Source of the DNA: Sedimenticola hydrogenitrophicus
GTDB taxonomy: Bacteria > Pseudomonadota > Gammaproteobacteria > Chromatiales > Chromatiaceae
Direction: 5' to 3'
Assembly: GCF_025175675.1 (NCBI RefSeq)
Contig: NZ_JANIOA010000005.1
Coordinates: 62,001 to 126,000, forward strand
DNA: 64,000 nt
A program made the translations under genes and the position numbers. The notes below the pieces were generated by a model that did not search any database, was not told where the DNA came from, and saw nothing but the letters and a program-made list of their open reading frames with translations. This document shows, in pieces, positions 44,632 to 54,279 of the stretch (positions are counted from its first letter, which is position 1; each line of letters begins with the position of its first letter).

Positions 44632-47600
44632 ATGCTGGGACGCCTGTTCAGCAATCACGTGCTGGCCAACCTGACCTTCGGCCTGGTGCTGGTGGTCGGT
44701 TTTCTCTCCTACAACCTGATGCCGCGGGAGCAGGATCCCAGCATCAACTTCAACTGGATCGATATCACCACGGTACTCCCCGGCGCCGCCGCGGCCGACG
44801 TGGAGAAACGGGTCACCGAGGTGCTGGAGAAGCAGATCCGCCGCATCTCCGATATCAAGTTCGTCTCCAGCGTCAGCCGCGAGAGCATCTCCAGCATCCT
44901 GGTGCGCTTCGAGGATATCGAACCCGCCGTGTTCGACAAACGGGTGGCGGATCTGCGCCGCGAGGTGCAGAACGCCGACGATGAGCTGCCGGCCAATGCC
45001 ACCACCCCGTTCGTGTTCGAGATCACCACCGCCAACGCCTTCCCCAGCGCCACGCTGGCGGTGGTGGGGCCGGCCGACGACGAGAACCTGCGCCGCCAGG
45101 CGGAGAACGTGAAGAAGGATCTGGAGCGCATCAAGGGGGTCGACCGCATCCTCGACACCGCCCTGCGCGATCCCGAGCTGCAGATCAACTTCTATCCGGA
45201 GCGTCTGGAGGCCGCCGGCATCAGCCCCGGTCAACTGGCCGATACCGTCACCCGCAGCTTTCAGGATCTGGCCGCCGGCAGCGCTCGGGTGAACGACCAG
45301 AACTGGCTGGTACGCATCATCGGCCAGGAGAGTGATCCGGGCTATCTGGCCGCCCTGCCGGTGGCGGGGGTCAACGGCGAAGTGCCGCTGGGCGATCTGG
45401 CCCAGGTGGTGCGGGCGCGGGAGAAGCAGGACAAGGCGGTGTTCTACCAGGGCCGGCCGGCGGTGATGCTGGCGATCACCAAGAAGGAGAGCGCCAACAC
45501 CCTGGAGCTGGTGCGGCAGATCGCCGACTACGCCGACACGCGCAACCGCTTCCAGGACAAGACCGGGGTCGAGGTGGTGCTAATCGACGACCAGACCGAG
45601 ATCACCCGCAACGCCCTCGACATCATGCAGACCAACGCCCTGCTGGGCCTGATCATGGTGCTATTTGTCACCTGGCTGTTCCTCGGCAGCCGTATCTCCC
45701 TGCTCACCACCATCGGCATCCCGTTCATCCTCGCCGGCACCTTCCTGGTGCTCAACGCCCTGGACCAGACCCTCAACGTGAGCGTGCTGCTGGGGGTGGT
45801 GATCAGCCTCGGCATGCTGGTGGACGACGCCGTGGTGGTGGTGGAGTCGATCTACTACCGGCTGCAGCGCGGCATGGCGGTGCTGCCGGCCACCCTGGAG
45901 GCACTGCGGGAGGTGTTCGCCCCGGTCACCACCGCGGTACTGACCACCATGGCCGCCTTCCTGCCACTGATGCTGCTGCCCGGGATCCTCGGCAAGTTCA
46001 TGCTGATCATCCCGCTGGTGGTCACCATCGCCCTGGCCATCAGCCTGATCGAGGCCTACTGGATGCTGCCGGCCCATATGCTGGGGGCCAACATCAGCCT
46101 GCGCAATCCGTCGCGCCTGCAGCGCCGGCGCAGCGAGGCCCTGCACTGGATCCGCATCAAGTACACCAAACTGCTGGTACGCGCCCTGCGCTGGCCTAAG
46201 ACACTGCTGATCGGCGTGCTGCTGATGTTTGTCGGCGCCGTCGTGGGCGCCACCAACGGACTGGTCAAGATCGACTTCTTCGCCTCCGACCCGATCCGCC
46301 TGTTCTATGTCAGCCTGGAGATGCCGGCCGGCACCCCGCTGGATGTCACCCGCGACAAAGTGTTGCAGGTAGAGCAGAAGATCCGCCGCCACATCCGCCC
46401 GGGCGAAACGCGCAACATTCTCAGCTACGCCGGGCAGCTGTTCACCGAGACCGCCCCCTTCTTCGGCGATCATTACGGCCAAGTGCTGGTGGCGCTCAAC
46501 CCCAAGAGCGACGGCCTGCGTAGCGTGGATGCCATGATCGAATCCATGCGCGCCGATATCGAGGCCACCGCCGGCCCCGACAAGATCACCTTCCTGCGCC
46601 TGGCCGGTGGTCCGCCCACCTCGAAACCGATCCAGGTCAAGGTGCGCGGCGACGATACCGGCACCATCCGTGAGGCGGTGGCGGAGCTGAAGTTGATCCT
46701 GCGGCAGAACCCGGCGATCCGCGACATCACCGACGACGACAGCCAGGGCCAGATGGAGCTGGCGCTGCGGGTGAACCAGGATGCCGCCCGCCGCGCCGGC
46801 ATCAGCCCGGCCGAGGTGACTCGCACCCTGCGGATGCTGGTGGACGGCGAGATCGTCAGCCAGATGCAGGACCGGGGCGAGGAGCTGGAGGTGCGGGTGC
46901 GCGCGCTGCCGCGCACCCTGGCCACCATCGGCGCCCCGGGCAACTACACCCTGCCGTTGCCGGGCGGTGGGCGCATCGCCCTCAAGGAGCTGGTGCACAG
47001 CACCACCCGGCCCAGCGACAACAGCATCCGCCACTACAACTTCCGCCGCACCATCACCGTGGAGGCGGACCTGGACAAGCAGCAGATGGACACGGTGGCC
47101 GCCAATGCGCGGATCCAGGAAGCCTGGGACAAGATCGCGACGCGCTATCCCAGCATCGATCTCGACTTCTCCGGCGAGCTGGACGACATCCAGGAGAGTC
47201 TCGACGCCATCGCCGTGCTGTTTCTGTTCGGCGTCGGCCTCATGTACCTGATCCTCGGCACCCAGTTCAAGAGCTACTTCCAGCCGCTGATGATCCTGGC
47301 CACCGTGCCCATGGCCTTCACCGGCGTGGTGATCGGCCTGGCCATCACCAACAACCCCCTGAGCCTGTTCACCCTGTATGGGGTGGTGGCCCTGGCCGGT
47401 ATCGCGGTGAATGCCGCCATCGTGCTGATCTCCGCCGCCAATGCGCGGCTGGCGCGGGGCATGAGCGTGCTGCACGCCACCCTGTACGCGGCCCGCCGCC
47501 GGGTGATCCCGATCCTGATCACCTCCCTGACCACCATCGCCGGGCTGTTCTCCCTGGCTACCGGGCTGGGCGGATCGTCCCTGATGTGGGGGCCGGTGGC

Positions 47601-47766
47601 CACCGCCATCGTCTGGGGCCTGGCCGTCTCCACGGTGCTGACCCTGTTTGTCATCCCGCTGCTCTACCGGCTGTTCATGGGCGCCGGCTGGGTCACCCGG
47701 CGGCGCCTGGCGGCCCGATTCAGCGCCCAATCCGCACTACAGGCGGGCGCCCCGGATCGGTTATAA
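44632..47766 (+). CDS. RND efflux permease (hydrophobe/amphiphile type)
   Basis: 1044-aa inner-membrane proton-driven exporter with twelve membrane helices and two large periplasmic loops (about 35-330 and 555-860). The proton-relay aspartates are present in helix 4 (LGMLVDDAVVVVESI, near 405). In helix 10 the AcrB lysine is replaced (GIAVNAAIVLIS near 930), as in many non-AcrB members. It starts one base after the adaptor stop. Substrate unknown: export of a toxic organic compound is more likely than metal, because the metal-type CzcA helix-4 signature is missing. Confidence 0.95.
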   Translation: MLGRLFSNHVLANLTFGLVLVVGFLSYNLMPREQDPSINFNWIDITTVLPGAAAADVEKRVTEVLEKQIRRISDIKFVSSVSRESISSILVRFEDIEPAVFDKRVADLRREVQNADDELPANATTPFVFEITTANAFPSATLAVVGPADDENLRRQAENVKKDLERIKGVDRILDTALRDPELQINFYPERLEAAGISPGQLADTVTRSFQDLAAGSARVNDQNWLVRIIGQESDPGYLAALPVAGVNGEVPLGDLAQVVRAREKQDKAVFYQGRPAVMLAITKKESANTLELVRQIADYADTRNRFQDKTGVEVVLIDDQTEITRNALDIMQTNALLGLIMVLFVTWLFLGSRISLLTTIGIPFILAGTFLVLNALDQTLNVSVLLGVVISLGMLVDDAVVVVESIYYRLQRGMAVLPATLEALREVFAPVTTAVLTTMAAFLPLMLLPGILGKFMLIIPLVVTIALAISLIEAYWMLPAHMLGANISLRNPSRLQRRRSEALHWIRIKYTKLLVRALRWPKTLLIGVLLMFVGAVVGATNGLVKIDFFASDPIRLFYVSLEMPAGTPLDVTRDKVLQVEQKIRRHIRPGETRNILSYAGQLFTETAPFFGDHYGQVLVALNPKSDGLRSVDAMIESMRADIEATAGPDKITFLRLAGGPPTSKPIQVKVRGDDTGTIREAVAELKLILRQNPAIRDITDDDSQGQMELALRVNQDAARRAGISPAEVTRTLRMLVDGEIVSQMQDRGEELEVRVRALPRTLATIGAPGNYTLPLPGGGRIALKELVHSTTRPSDNSIRHYNFRRTITVEADLDKQQMDTVAANARIQEAWDKIATRYPSIDLDFSGELDDIQESLDAIAVLFLFGVGLMYLILGTQFKSYFQPLMILATVPMAFTGVVIGLAITNNPLSLFTLYGVVALAGIAVNAAIVLISAANARLARGMSVLHATLYAARRRVIPILITSLTTIAGLFSLATGLGGSSLMWGPVATAIVWGLAVSTVLTLFVIPLLYRLFMGAGWVTRRRLAARFSAQSALQAGAPDRL

Positions 47767-47812
47767 TGCCTGCCCTGCCGGTCCGCCGGCGGACGCAGCC
47801 AATCGAGCTGCA

Positions 47813-47909
47813 GGGGTCGGAGTCAAACCAACCTGAACGGGCAGGTGATCTCACCGCACCCGCCAGGTTGCTTGCGACCCCTTGCACCCGGACCCGTTGA
47901 CTCCGACCC
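47813..47909. repeat. REP-like palindrome with GGGGTCGGAGTCAA ends
   Basis: GGGGTCGGAGTCAA on the left and GTTGACTCCGACCC on the right, about 97 bp apart, in the gap after the RND permease. A weaker inner inverted pair is visible (AACCTGAACGGG / CCCGCCAGGTT). Confidence 0.75.
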
Positions 47910-47967
47910 ACGGGGAAAAAGGACCGCCGATCTTCCACAGTGGGCACCACCTTATATTTCGAGAAAC

Positions 47968-48303
47968 ATGAGTAATCCATTCACCGCCACCTGGAGCGAA
48001 CAGGGCCACCTGATCTGTCTCGGCCGCTGGGAGATCCGCTACCGGGGGCGCCCGCTGGAGATCCCGGCCCCGCGCCATGAGGAGGACATGGGCACCCACG
48101 GCATCTACTCCTTCCTCTATCCCGACGACCCGGCGTTCGCCGAGGGGCTGGAGGAGGATGACTGGGTGCTGGAGAACATCGACTGGCTCTGCGACCTGTT
48201 CATCGCCCACGACATCCCGATCGACGAACAGCACGCCCGCTGGTTCTTCCAGGCGGTCAACGCCAGCGACTGGCGTTGCGGCAGCTGCGGCGGCTGCACC
48301 TGA
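47968..48303 (+). CDS. Small protein ending CGSCGGCT, function unknown
   Basis: 111 aa, no signal peptide or membrane segment. It is rich in aromatic and acidic residues (TWSEQGHLICLGRWEIRYRG near the start; EEDDWVLENIDWLCDLFIAH in the middle) and ends WRCGSCGGCT, a three-cysteine tail suited to metal or thiol chemistry. The ATG at 47968 begins right after the repeat region. Its TGA is directly followed by the MFS transporter ATG, implying coupling. I do not recognise a named family. Confidence 0.78.
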   Translation: MSNPFTATWSEQGHLICLGRWEIRYRGRPLEIPAPRHEEDMGTHGIYSFLYPDDPAFAEGLEEDDWVLENIDWLCDLFIAHDIPIDEQHARWFFQAVNASDWRCGSCGGCT

Positions 48304-49461
48304 ATGAGTAAGGACTCACATCTGCGCCTGCAACTGGTGGTATTTGCCCTGGTGGCCGCCTCCTTCACCAACGTCTACCTGACCCAGCCGGTGCTGCCGG
48401 TGCTGCAGGCGGAGTTCGCCGCCAGCACCCTGCAGGTCTCTTTCACCGTGGCCGCGGTGATCCTCGGCATCGCCCTCTCCAATCTGCCGTTCGGGGTCCT
48501 GGCGGACCGCCTGCCGATCCAGCCGATCATCCTCACCGGCGGCATCGCGGTGGCGGCCGGCGGCCTGATCTGCGCCTTCACGGAGAACCTCTGGGTGCTG
48601 ATCGGCGCCCGTTTCCTGCAGGGGCTGTTCATCCCGGCGCTGACCACCTGCATCGCCGCCTACCTGGCCAAGACCCTGCCGATCGAACGGCTCAACGTGG
48701 TGATGGGCGCCTATGTCTCGGCCACCGTGGTGGGCGGGCTGGGCGGACGCCTGCTGGGTGGCTGGATCCACCCGCCGCTGCACTGGCGCTACGCCTTCGG
48801 ATCCGCCGCCGTGCTGATACTGGTGGCCACCTTCGTGGCGTTGAAGCAGCTGCCCCGGCAGCCGAAGGCGAACAGCGTGGTCACTGAACAGCCACGCTTT
48901 CTCAGTCTGCTGCGGCGCTGGGAGCTGGTGCGTATCTACCTGGCGGCGGGCGGCGGCTTCTTCATCTTCTCCTCGGTATTCAACTACCTGCCGTTCCGTT
49001 TGGCGGCCGAACCCTTCTCCTTCTCCACCGAGCTGATCACCCTGCTCTACCTGGTCTATGTGATGGGCATCTTCATGGGCCCCCTGTCAGGGCGCATCAG
49101 CAACCGCATCGGCAGCGGCAATACCCTGATCGGCGGCACCCTGCTGCTGGGTGTCTCGGTGGCGCTGACCCTGCTGCCCTCCATCGGCGCCATCATCCTC
49201 GGGCTGCTGGGGCTGTGCGCCGGCTTCTTCGCCGTGCATGCCGCCGCCGTCGGCTCCCTCAACAGGCGCCTCACCGGCGGCCAGGGCCGCGCCAACGCCC
49301 TGTACGTACTGTTCTACTACGTGGGCGGCTGGATCGGCATCACCGGCAGCGGCTTCGCCTACACCCGCTGGGGCTGGCAGGGGGTGATCCTGATCTGCCT
49401 GCTGCTGCTGTTACTGCCATTTATGGCAGGTATAGGAGAGCGTAGGGACGCCCGCCGCTGA
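48304..49461 (+). CDS. MFS transporter (YnfM-like)
   Basis: 385 aa with twelve predicted membrane helices. The family loop between helices 2 and 3 is present (GVLADRLPIQPII, near residue 64), and helix 4 region shows GARFLQGLFIPALTT. Overall it resembles the YnfM/arabinose-efflux-type drug:proton antiporters. The substrate cannot be told. It abuts the upstream small cysteine-tailed protein, which may be functionally linked. Confidence 0.9.
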   Translation: MSKDSHLRLQLVVFALVAASFTNVYLTQPVLPVLQAEFAASTLQVSFTVAAVILGIALSNLPFGVLADRLPIQPIILTGGIAVAAGGLICAFTENLWVLIGARFLQGLFIPALTTCIAAYLAKTLPIERLNVVMGAYVSATVVGGLGGRLLGGWIHPPLHWRYAFGSAAVLILVATFVALKQLPRQPKANSVVTEQPRFLSLLRRWELVRIYLAAGGGFFIFSSVFNYLPFRLAAEPFSFSTELITLLYLVYVMGIFMGPLSGRISNRIGSGNTLIGGTLLLGVSVALTLLPSIGAIILGLLGLCAGFFAVHAAAVGSLNRRLTGGQGRANALYVLFYYVGGWIGITGSGFAYTRWGWQGVILICLLLLLLPFMAGIGERRDARR

Positions 49462-49519
49462 TTTGGGTTATATTATATCGCTTGAGCATCACCAACCCTT
49501 ATAGAGAAGGCCGTAATCC

Positions 49520-50374
49520 GTGAAGTTGAGTCTGCAAGAGTTCCGCGCCTGGAAAAACAAGAGCATCACCCTGCTGGGCATGTCTGGCGTGGGCAAGACC
49601 CACCTCTCCAAGACCATGCGCCGCTACAACTGGTTTCACTACTCCGGCGACTACCGTATCGGCACCCGTTACCTGGACGAGGCGATCCTCGACAGCATCA
49701 AGCAGGAGGCGATGCGGGTGCCGTTCCTCAAGGAGCTGCTGCGCAAGGACTGGATCTACATCCGCAACAATATCAAGGTGGATGACCTGGGCCCGGTACT
49801 CTCCTACGTCGGCAAGCTGGGCAACCCGGAGCTGGGCGGCGTGCCGCTGGAGGCCTTCCAGCAGCGCCAGGCGCAGTACCGCCAGGCCGAGATCAACGCC
49901 ATGCGCGATGTCCCCGAGTTCATCCGCAAGGCGCGGGAGATCTACGGCTACCAGCACTTCGTCAACGACGTGGGCGGCAGCCTGTGCGACATGGAGGAGC
50001 CCGGGGTGATCGACCTGCTGGCGGAGCACAGCCTGATCCTCTATATCCAGGCCACCGCGGCGGACGAGGAGGCGGAGCTGGTGCGGCGCGCCCAGGACGA
50101 CCCCAAGCCGCTCTACTTCCGTCCCGCCTTCCTGCGCCAGCAGGTGCAGGACTATCTCCAGGAGCAGGGCCTCCGCTACGCGGCGCAGATGGACCCGGGC
50201 GACTTCACCCGCTGGGTGTTCCCGCGCCTGTTCCGTTCGCGCCTCCCCCACTACGAGGCGATCGCCGGACCGCTCGGCTACACCGTCACCTCCCTGGAGG
50301 CGAACCAGGTGCGCGACGAGGCCGACTTCCTGGCCCTGCTGGAGCTGGCCATTTCACGCAAACAACCGGATTGA
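49520..50374 (+). CDS. P-loop ATPase of unknown function next to metA
   Basis: 284-aa cytoplasmic protein. Walker A is GMSGVGKT (20-27); the next stretch (HYSGDYRIGTRYLDEAI) resembles kinase-like P-loop proteins acting on small substrates. A possible Walker B/hhhE lies in SLILYIQATAADEEAEL near 174. Contains paired aromatic and charged segments, no membrane helix. It is 12 bp upstream of metA and reads as one unit with it. I cannot assign a function; a nucleotide- or metabolite-kinase role is only a guess. Confidence 0.8.
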   Translation: MKLSLQEFRAWKNKSITLLGMSGVGKTHLSKTMRRYNWFHYSGDYRIGTRYLDEAILDSIKQEAMRVPFLKELLRKDWIYIRNNIKVDDLGPVLSYVGKLGNPELGGVPLEAFQQRQAQYRQAEINAMRDVPEFIRKAREIYGYQHFVNDVGGSLCDMEEPGVIDLLAEHSLILYIQATAADEEAELVRRAQDDPKPLYFRPAFLRQQVQDYLQEQGLRYAAQMDPGDFTRWVFPRLFRSRLPHYEAIAGPLGYTVTSLEANQVRDEADFLALLELAISRKQPD

Positions 50375-50386
50375 CCGGGAGCCATC

Positions 50387-51457
50387 ATGCCACTGGTATC
50401 ACACAACAACCTGCCCACCTTCGAGCGCCTGAGAAAGGCCGGCCAGACCGTGCTGGAGCCGACCCGGGCCCAGCACCAGGATATCCGCGAACTGCACATC
50501 GGCCTGCTCAACATGATGCCGGACGGCGCCCTGGAGCCGACCGAACGCCAGTTCTTCCAGCTGATCGGCGAGAGCAACCCAATTGCCCAGTTCTACGTCC
50601 ACCCCTTTACCCTGGATGAGCTGCCGCGCGGCGACAAGGCGCGCCGGCATATCGACCAGTACTACGAGCCACTGGCGAAGATCCAGGAGGAGGGGCTGGA
50701 CGCCCTGATCATCAGCGGCGCCACCCCGGTCCACCCCAACCTGGCCGACGAACCGTTCTGGGAGCCGCTGGAACGGGTGGTGGAGTGGGCCTATGCGAAT
50801 GTTACCTCGACCCTCTGCTCCTGCCTGGCCACCCATGCGGTGCTGGAGGCGCGCCACGCCACCAAGCGCAAACCCCTCGGCTTCAAGCGCTGGGGGGTGT
50901 TTCCCCACCGGGTGGTGGACCGGGTGCACCCGCTGGTGAACGACGTGAACACCCGCTTCGACGTGCCCCACTCCCGCTTCAACGAGATCTCCCGCCAGCA
51001 GTTCGAGGCGGCCGGCCTGCATATCCTGGCCGAGAGCGAGGAGGCCGGGGTGCATCTGGCGGTGAGCCAGGACGGCTTCCGCATGGTCTATTTCCAGGGC
51101 CATCCGGAATACGAAACCATCAGCCTGCTGAAGGAGTACAAGCGCGAGGTGCTGCTCTATGCCGCCGGCAAGCGGGAGAGCTATCCGCCCTTTCCGGACA
51201 ACTATTTCATGCCCCGGGTACAGGCCATCTTCAACGAGTACCGGCTCTATCTGCAACGCGCCCTGCGGGAGGGCAGCGAGCCGCCCGAGTTCCCGGAAGC
51301 GTTGATCAGCGCGGAGCTGGACAACACCTGGCACGACACCGCGGAGGGCATCGTCGGCAACTGGATGGGCCTGGTCTACCAGATCACCCACAGTGACCGG
51401 CGCCTGCCGTTCATGGCGGGAATCGACCCGGACAATCCGCTGAATCTGAAGTGGTAG
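50387..51457 (+). CDS. metA: Homoserine O-acyltransferase (MetA family, long form)
   Basis: Activates homoserine for methionine synthesis. Class-I glutamine-amidotransferase fold: nucleophile Cys146 in LCSCLATHAVLE, FQGHPEYE with the catalytic His near 240, and the Glu of the triad. NMMPDGALEPTERQFFQLIG near the start (in part) is the family hallmark. 356 aa compared with about 309 for E. coli MetA; the extra length is at the C-terminus. Succinyl-CoA is the probable donor but substrate choice in this family turns on single residues, so this is not certain. Confidence 0.93.
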   Translation: MPLVSHNNLPTFERLRKAGQTVLEPTRAQHQDIRELHIGLLNMMPDGALEPTERQFFQLIGESNPIAQFYVHPFTLDELPRGDKARRHIDQYYEPLAKIQEEGLDALIISGATPVHPNLADEPFWEPLERVVEWAYANVTSTLCSCLATHAVLEARHATKRKPLGFKRWGVFPHRVVDRVHPLVNDVNTRFDVPHSRFNEISRQQFEAAGLHILAESEEAGVHLAVSQDGFRMVYFQGHPEYETISLLKEYKREVLLYAAGKRESYPPFPDNYFMPRVQAIFNEYRLYLQRALREGSEPPEFPEALISAELDNTWHDTAEGIVGNWMGLVYQITHSDRRLPFMAGIDPDNPLNLKW

Positions 51458-51484
51458 GTAATCGATAACGGATAGACGCAATTA

Positions 51485-51555
51485 GGGTCGGAGTCAAACC
51501 GTCCAATTACACGGGATTGCCTGGCCGCCAGCGCGTAGGCTTTGACTCCACCCCC
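51485..51555. repeat. REP-like palindrome, GGGTCGGAGTCAAA type
   Basis: Left arm GGGTCGGAGTCAAACC and right arm (GGCTTTGACTCCACCCCC) are imperfect inverse copies about 71 bp apart, 27 bp after the metA stop. Same family as 30650, 47813 and 60753. The following gap to 51788 shows no gene. Confidence 0.75.
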
Positions 51556-51788
51556 GCCTAACACCCGCCGGCCAATTCCACCGGGAATTGCCGGTTGAAG
51601 CGGCTATAGTTTCTGTCATGATCCCTGAAACATCCGGAGGGGCGGCGGGAACACATCCATTGACTAACATCCGTAGCATGCGGTGAGCGCTACGAACCGC
51701 ATCATTCGCGACCGGTGCGCATCGCCACGCACCTTCCCGAAACCTCATGCCACCCATCCGAATACCTTAAAGACCGACAGGATAACCC

Positions 51789-53909
51789 ATGCCCAGCAAT
51801 CACCTGAGCCAGTGCACCAGCCCCTATCTGCTACAGCATGCCGACAATCCGGTGGAGTGGTATCCCTGGGGCGGGGAGGCGCTGGAAAAGGCGCGCCGGG
51901 AGGATAAGCCGATCCTGCTCTCCATCGGCTACTCCGCCTGCCACTGGTGCCACGTGATGGCCCATGAATCGTTCGAGGACGCGGCCACCGCCGCGGTGAT
52001 GAACCGGCTGTTCGTCAACATCAAGGTGGACCGGGAGGAGCGTCCCGACCTGGACCGGATCTACCAGTCGGCCCACCAGCTGCTGGCCCAGCGACCCGGG
52101 GGCTGGCCGCTGACGGTATTCCTGACCCCGCATGACCAGACCCCGTTCTTTGCCGGCACCTACTTCCCCAGAGAGGAGCGCCACGGCCTGCCCGGTTTCG
52201 TGGCTATCCTGGAGAATATCGCCACCGCCTACCGCCAGCAGCGCCCCGAGATCGAGCGCCAGAACCAGGCGCTGATCCGCGCCATCCGTCAGCTCGACCC
52301 GATGTCCAGCGGCCAGGCCGCGACACTCGATTCAACCCCGCTGGAGACCGCCCGCCAGCAGCTGGGCAGCAGTTTTGACGCGACCTATGGCGGCTTCGGC
52401 AACGCCCCTAAATTCCCCCATCCCAGCAGCCTGGAGCAACTGCTCAGGCACTGGGCGGCCACCGACACCGGCGATCCCCGCTCCCTCTACATGGTGGACT
52501 TCACCCTGACCCGAATGGCCCTGGGCGGGATCAACGATCAGCTCGCTGGCGGATTCTGCCGCTACTCGGTGGACGACCAGTGGATGATTCCCCACTTCGA
52601 GAAGATGCTCTACGACAACGGCCCCCTGCTGGCCCTCTATGCCGACCTCTGGCAGGCCACCGGCAAGCCATTGTTTCGCGACACCGCACGGCGGACCGCC
52701 CACTGGGTGATGAGCGAGATGCAGTCCCCGGAAGGGGGCTTCTACGCCTCCCTGGATGCCGACAGCGAGGGCCACGAGGGGCGCTTCTACGCCTGGGACC
52801 GGGACGAGGTCGAACAGCTGCTGGACGAGCAGGAGTACCGCCATTTCAGCCACTTCTACGGACTGGACCGGGAGGCCAACTTCGAGGGTCGCTGGCACCT
52901 GCATGGCGATACCGAACTCGCCACCCTCGGCCGCGAGCTGGGCAGCAGCCCGGAGCAGGCCCGGGAGCTGCTGCAACGGGCCCGGGAGAAACTGCTGGCG
53001 CGGCGGGCACTACGGGTACGCCCCGGGCGGGACGAGAAGGTGCTCACCACCTGGAACGCGCTGATGATCAAGGGGCTGGCACGGGCCGGCCGCCTGCTGG
53101 ACGAACCGGGACTGATCGCCTCGGCGCGCCGCGCCGTCGACTTCATCCAGCAGCAACTATGGCGCGACCGGCACCTGCTGGCCGCCTGGAAGGACGGCCA
53201 GGCCCACCTGAACGGCTATCTGGACGACTACGCCAACCTGATCGATGCCCTGCTGGAGCTGTTGCAGGCGCAGTGGGACAGCCGGCTGCTGGCCTTCGCC
53301 TGCGACCTGGCCGACACCCTGCTGGAGCGCTTCGAGGATAGCGAACAGGGCGGTTTTTACTTCACCTCGAACGACCACGAGTCGCTGATCTACCGCCCCA
53401 AGCCATTCGGCGACGAGTCGATCCCGGCCGGCAACGGCGTGGCCGCCTCGGTGCTCACCCGGCTTGGCCACCTGCTGGGCGAAGCGCGCTATCTGCAGGC
53501 GGCCGAGCGCACCCTGCAGTGCGCCTGGGAGCACCTCAGGCAGATTCCCCACGCCCACTGCACCTTGCTGAAGGCGCTGGATGAGCTGATCAATCCCACT
53601 GAGCTGACCATCCTCCGGGGCGAGGCGGCGGCCATGCAGCCCTGGCTGCAACGGGCCAACCGGCACTATGCGCCGCGCCGCCTCACCTTCGCCATCCCCG
53701 CCACGGCCAGTGGGCTGCCGGAGGCCCTGAGCCTCAAACCGGCGGGGGCGGATTGCAGCGCCTATCTCTGTCACGGCTCCCGCTGCGAGGCCCCGATCCA
53801 CGCCTTCGCCGAGTTCGATAACGCCCTGCGCGGCAGCGAGGCGACGGCCGACGCTGAGAGTCAGCAGTTCGACGGCACGGTCGGCTCGTTCAAGCGTTTC
53901 CGGGAATAG
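51789..53909 (+). CDS. DUF255 thioredoxin-fold / six-hairpin protein (YyaL/SPATA20 type)
   Basis: 706 aa. The N-terminal thioredoxin-like DUF255 domain (about 1-160) opens [21 protein letters not shown] and carries the C-x-x-C of [16 protein letters not shown] near 52. The rest is an (alpha/alpha)6 barrel similar to cellobiose epimerases and glycoside hydrolases ([20 protein letters not shown] near 237, in part). Bacterial YyaL and human SPATA20 share this layout; the biochemical role is unknown. Cytoplasmic. Flanked by repeats on both sides and apparently monocistronic. Confidence 0.93.
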   Translation: MPSNHLSQCTSPYLLQHADNPVEWYPWGGEALEKARREDKPILLSIGYSACHWCHVMAHESFEDAATAAVMNRLFVNIKVDREERPDLDRIYQSAHQLLAQRPGGWPLTVFLTPHDQTPFFAGTYFPREERHGLPGFVAILENIATAYRQQRPEIERQNQALIRAIRQLDPMSSGQAATLDSTPLETARQQLGSSFDATYGGFGNAPKFPHPSSLEQLLRHWAATDTGDPRSLYMVDFTLTRMALGGINDQLAGGFCRYSVDDQWMIPHFEKMLYDNGPLLALYADLWQATGKPLFRDTARRTAHWVMSEMQSPEGGFYASLDADSEGHEGRFYAWDRDEVEQLLDEQEYRHFSHFYGLDREANFEGRWHLHGDTELATLGRELGSSPEQARELLQRAREKLLARRALRVRPGRDEKVLTTWNALMIKGLARAGRLLDEPGLIASARRAVDFIQQQLWRDRHLLAAWKDGQAHLNGYLDDYANLIDALLELLQAQWDSRLLAFACDLADTLLERFEDSEQGGFYFTSNDHESLIYRPKPFGDESIPAGNGVAASVLTRLGHLLGEARYLQAAERTLQCAWEHLRQIPHAHCTLLKALDELINPTELTILRGEAAAMQPWLQRANRHYAPRRLTFAIPATASGLPEALSLKPAGADCSAYLCHGSRCEAPIHAFAEFDNALRGSEATADAESQQFDGTVGSFKRFRE

Positions 53910-53936
53910 TCGCGGCGCGCAAGCTGGGGTGAGGAA

Positions 53937-53998
53937 CGAACCCCAACATCATGGCGCACCCGCATGAAACCCCGTTGGGGTTCGCAAGCCCACCCCAA
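53937..53998. repeat. Inverted repeat GAACCCCAAC / GTTGGGGTTC
   Basis: A short inverted pair with flanking GGGGTGAGG / CCACCCCAACC, in the 370-bp gap before the sigma factor gene. Another palindrome follows at once (54029). Confidence 0.6.
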
Positions 53999-54028
53999 CC
54001 TACGCGCTTCGGGGCTGGTAACAGCGCC

Positions 54029-54190
54029 GTAGCCTGGATGAAGCCGCCACCACCGACACAGGAATTACCGCCTATGCTCACGGCGGCGCAATCCGGGGAA
54101 CGGAGCAGACGCCGCGCGATACCCCGGATTCCGCCCGCCCGAGGTTGTGTATCTATCGGGCTTTCGTGGGGCGGGCTTCATCCAGGCTAC
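54029..54190. repeat. Palindrome GTAGCCTGGATGAAGCC / GGCTTCATCCAGGCTAC
   Basis: Ends are exact inverse copies, 162 bp apart, with an internal pair (GCGCAATCCGGGG / CCCCGGATTCCGCC). Such ends recur in many environmental bacterial genomes. It finishes 90 bp before the sigma factor ATG, leaving an AT-rich stretch that is likely the promoter. Confidence 0.8.
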
Positions 54191-54279
54191 TAGGTGGGAT
54201 AGCCGATCAAAAATAAATGGAATAAATACATCGGCTACCGCGTCTTATTCACAACAACTGGAAAGGGGACGGCTGTTTG

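Noticed and set aside
45661-47730. A 689-residue open frame antisense to the RND permease
   Set aside because: It mirrors the high-GC third positions of the permease; the composition is Gln/His/Gly/Asp-rich with no recognisable domain, as expected of a shadow frame.
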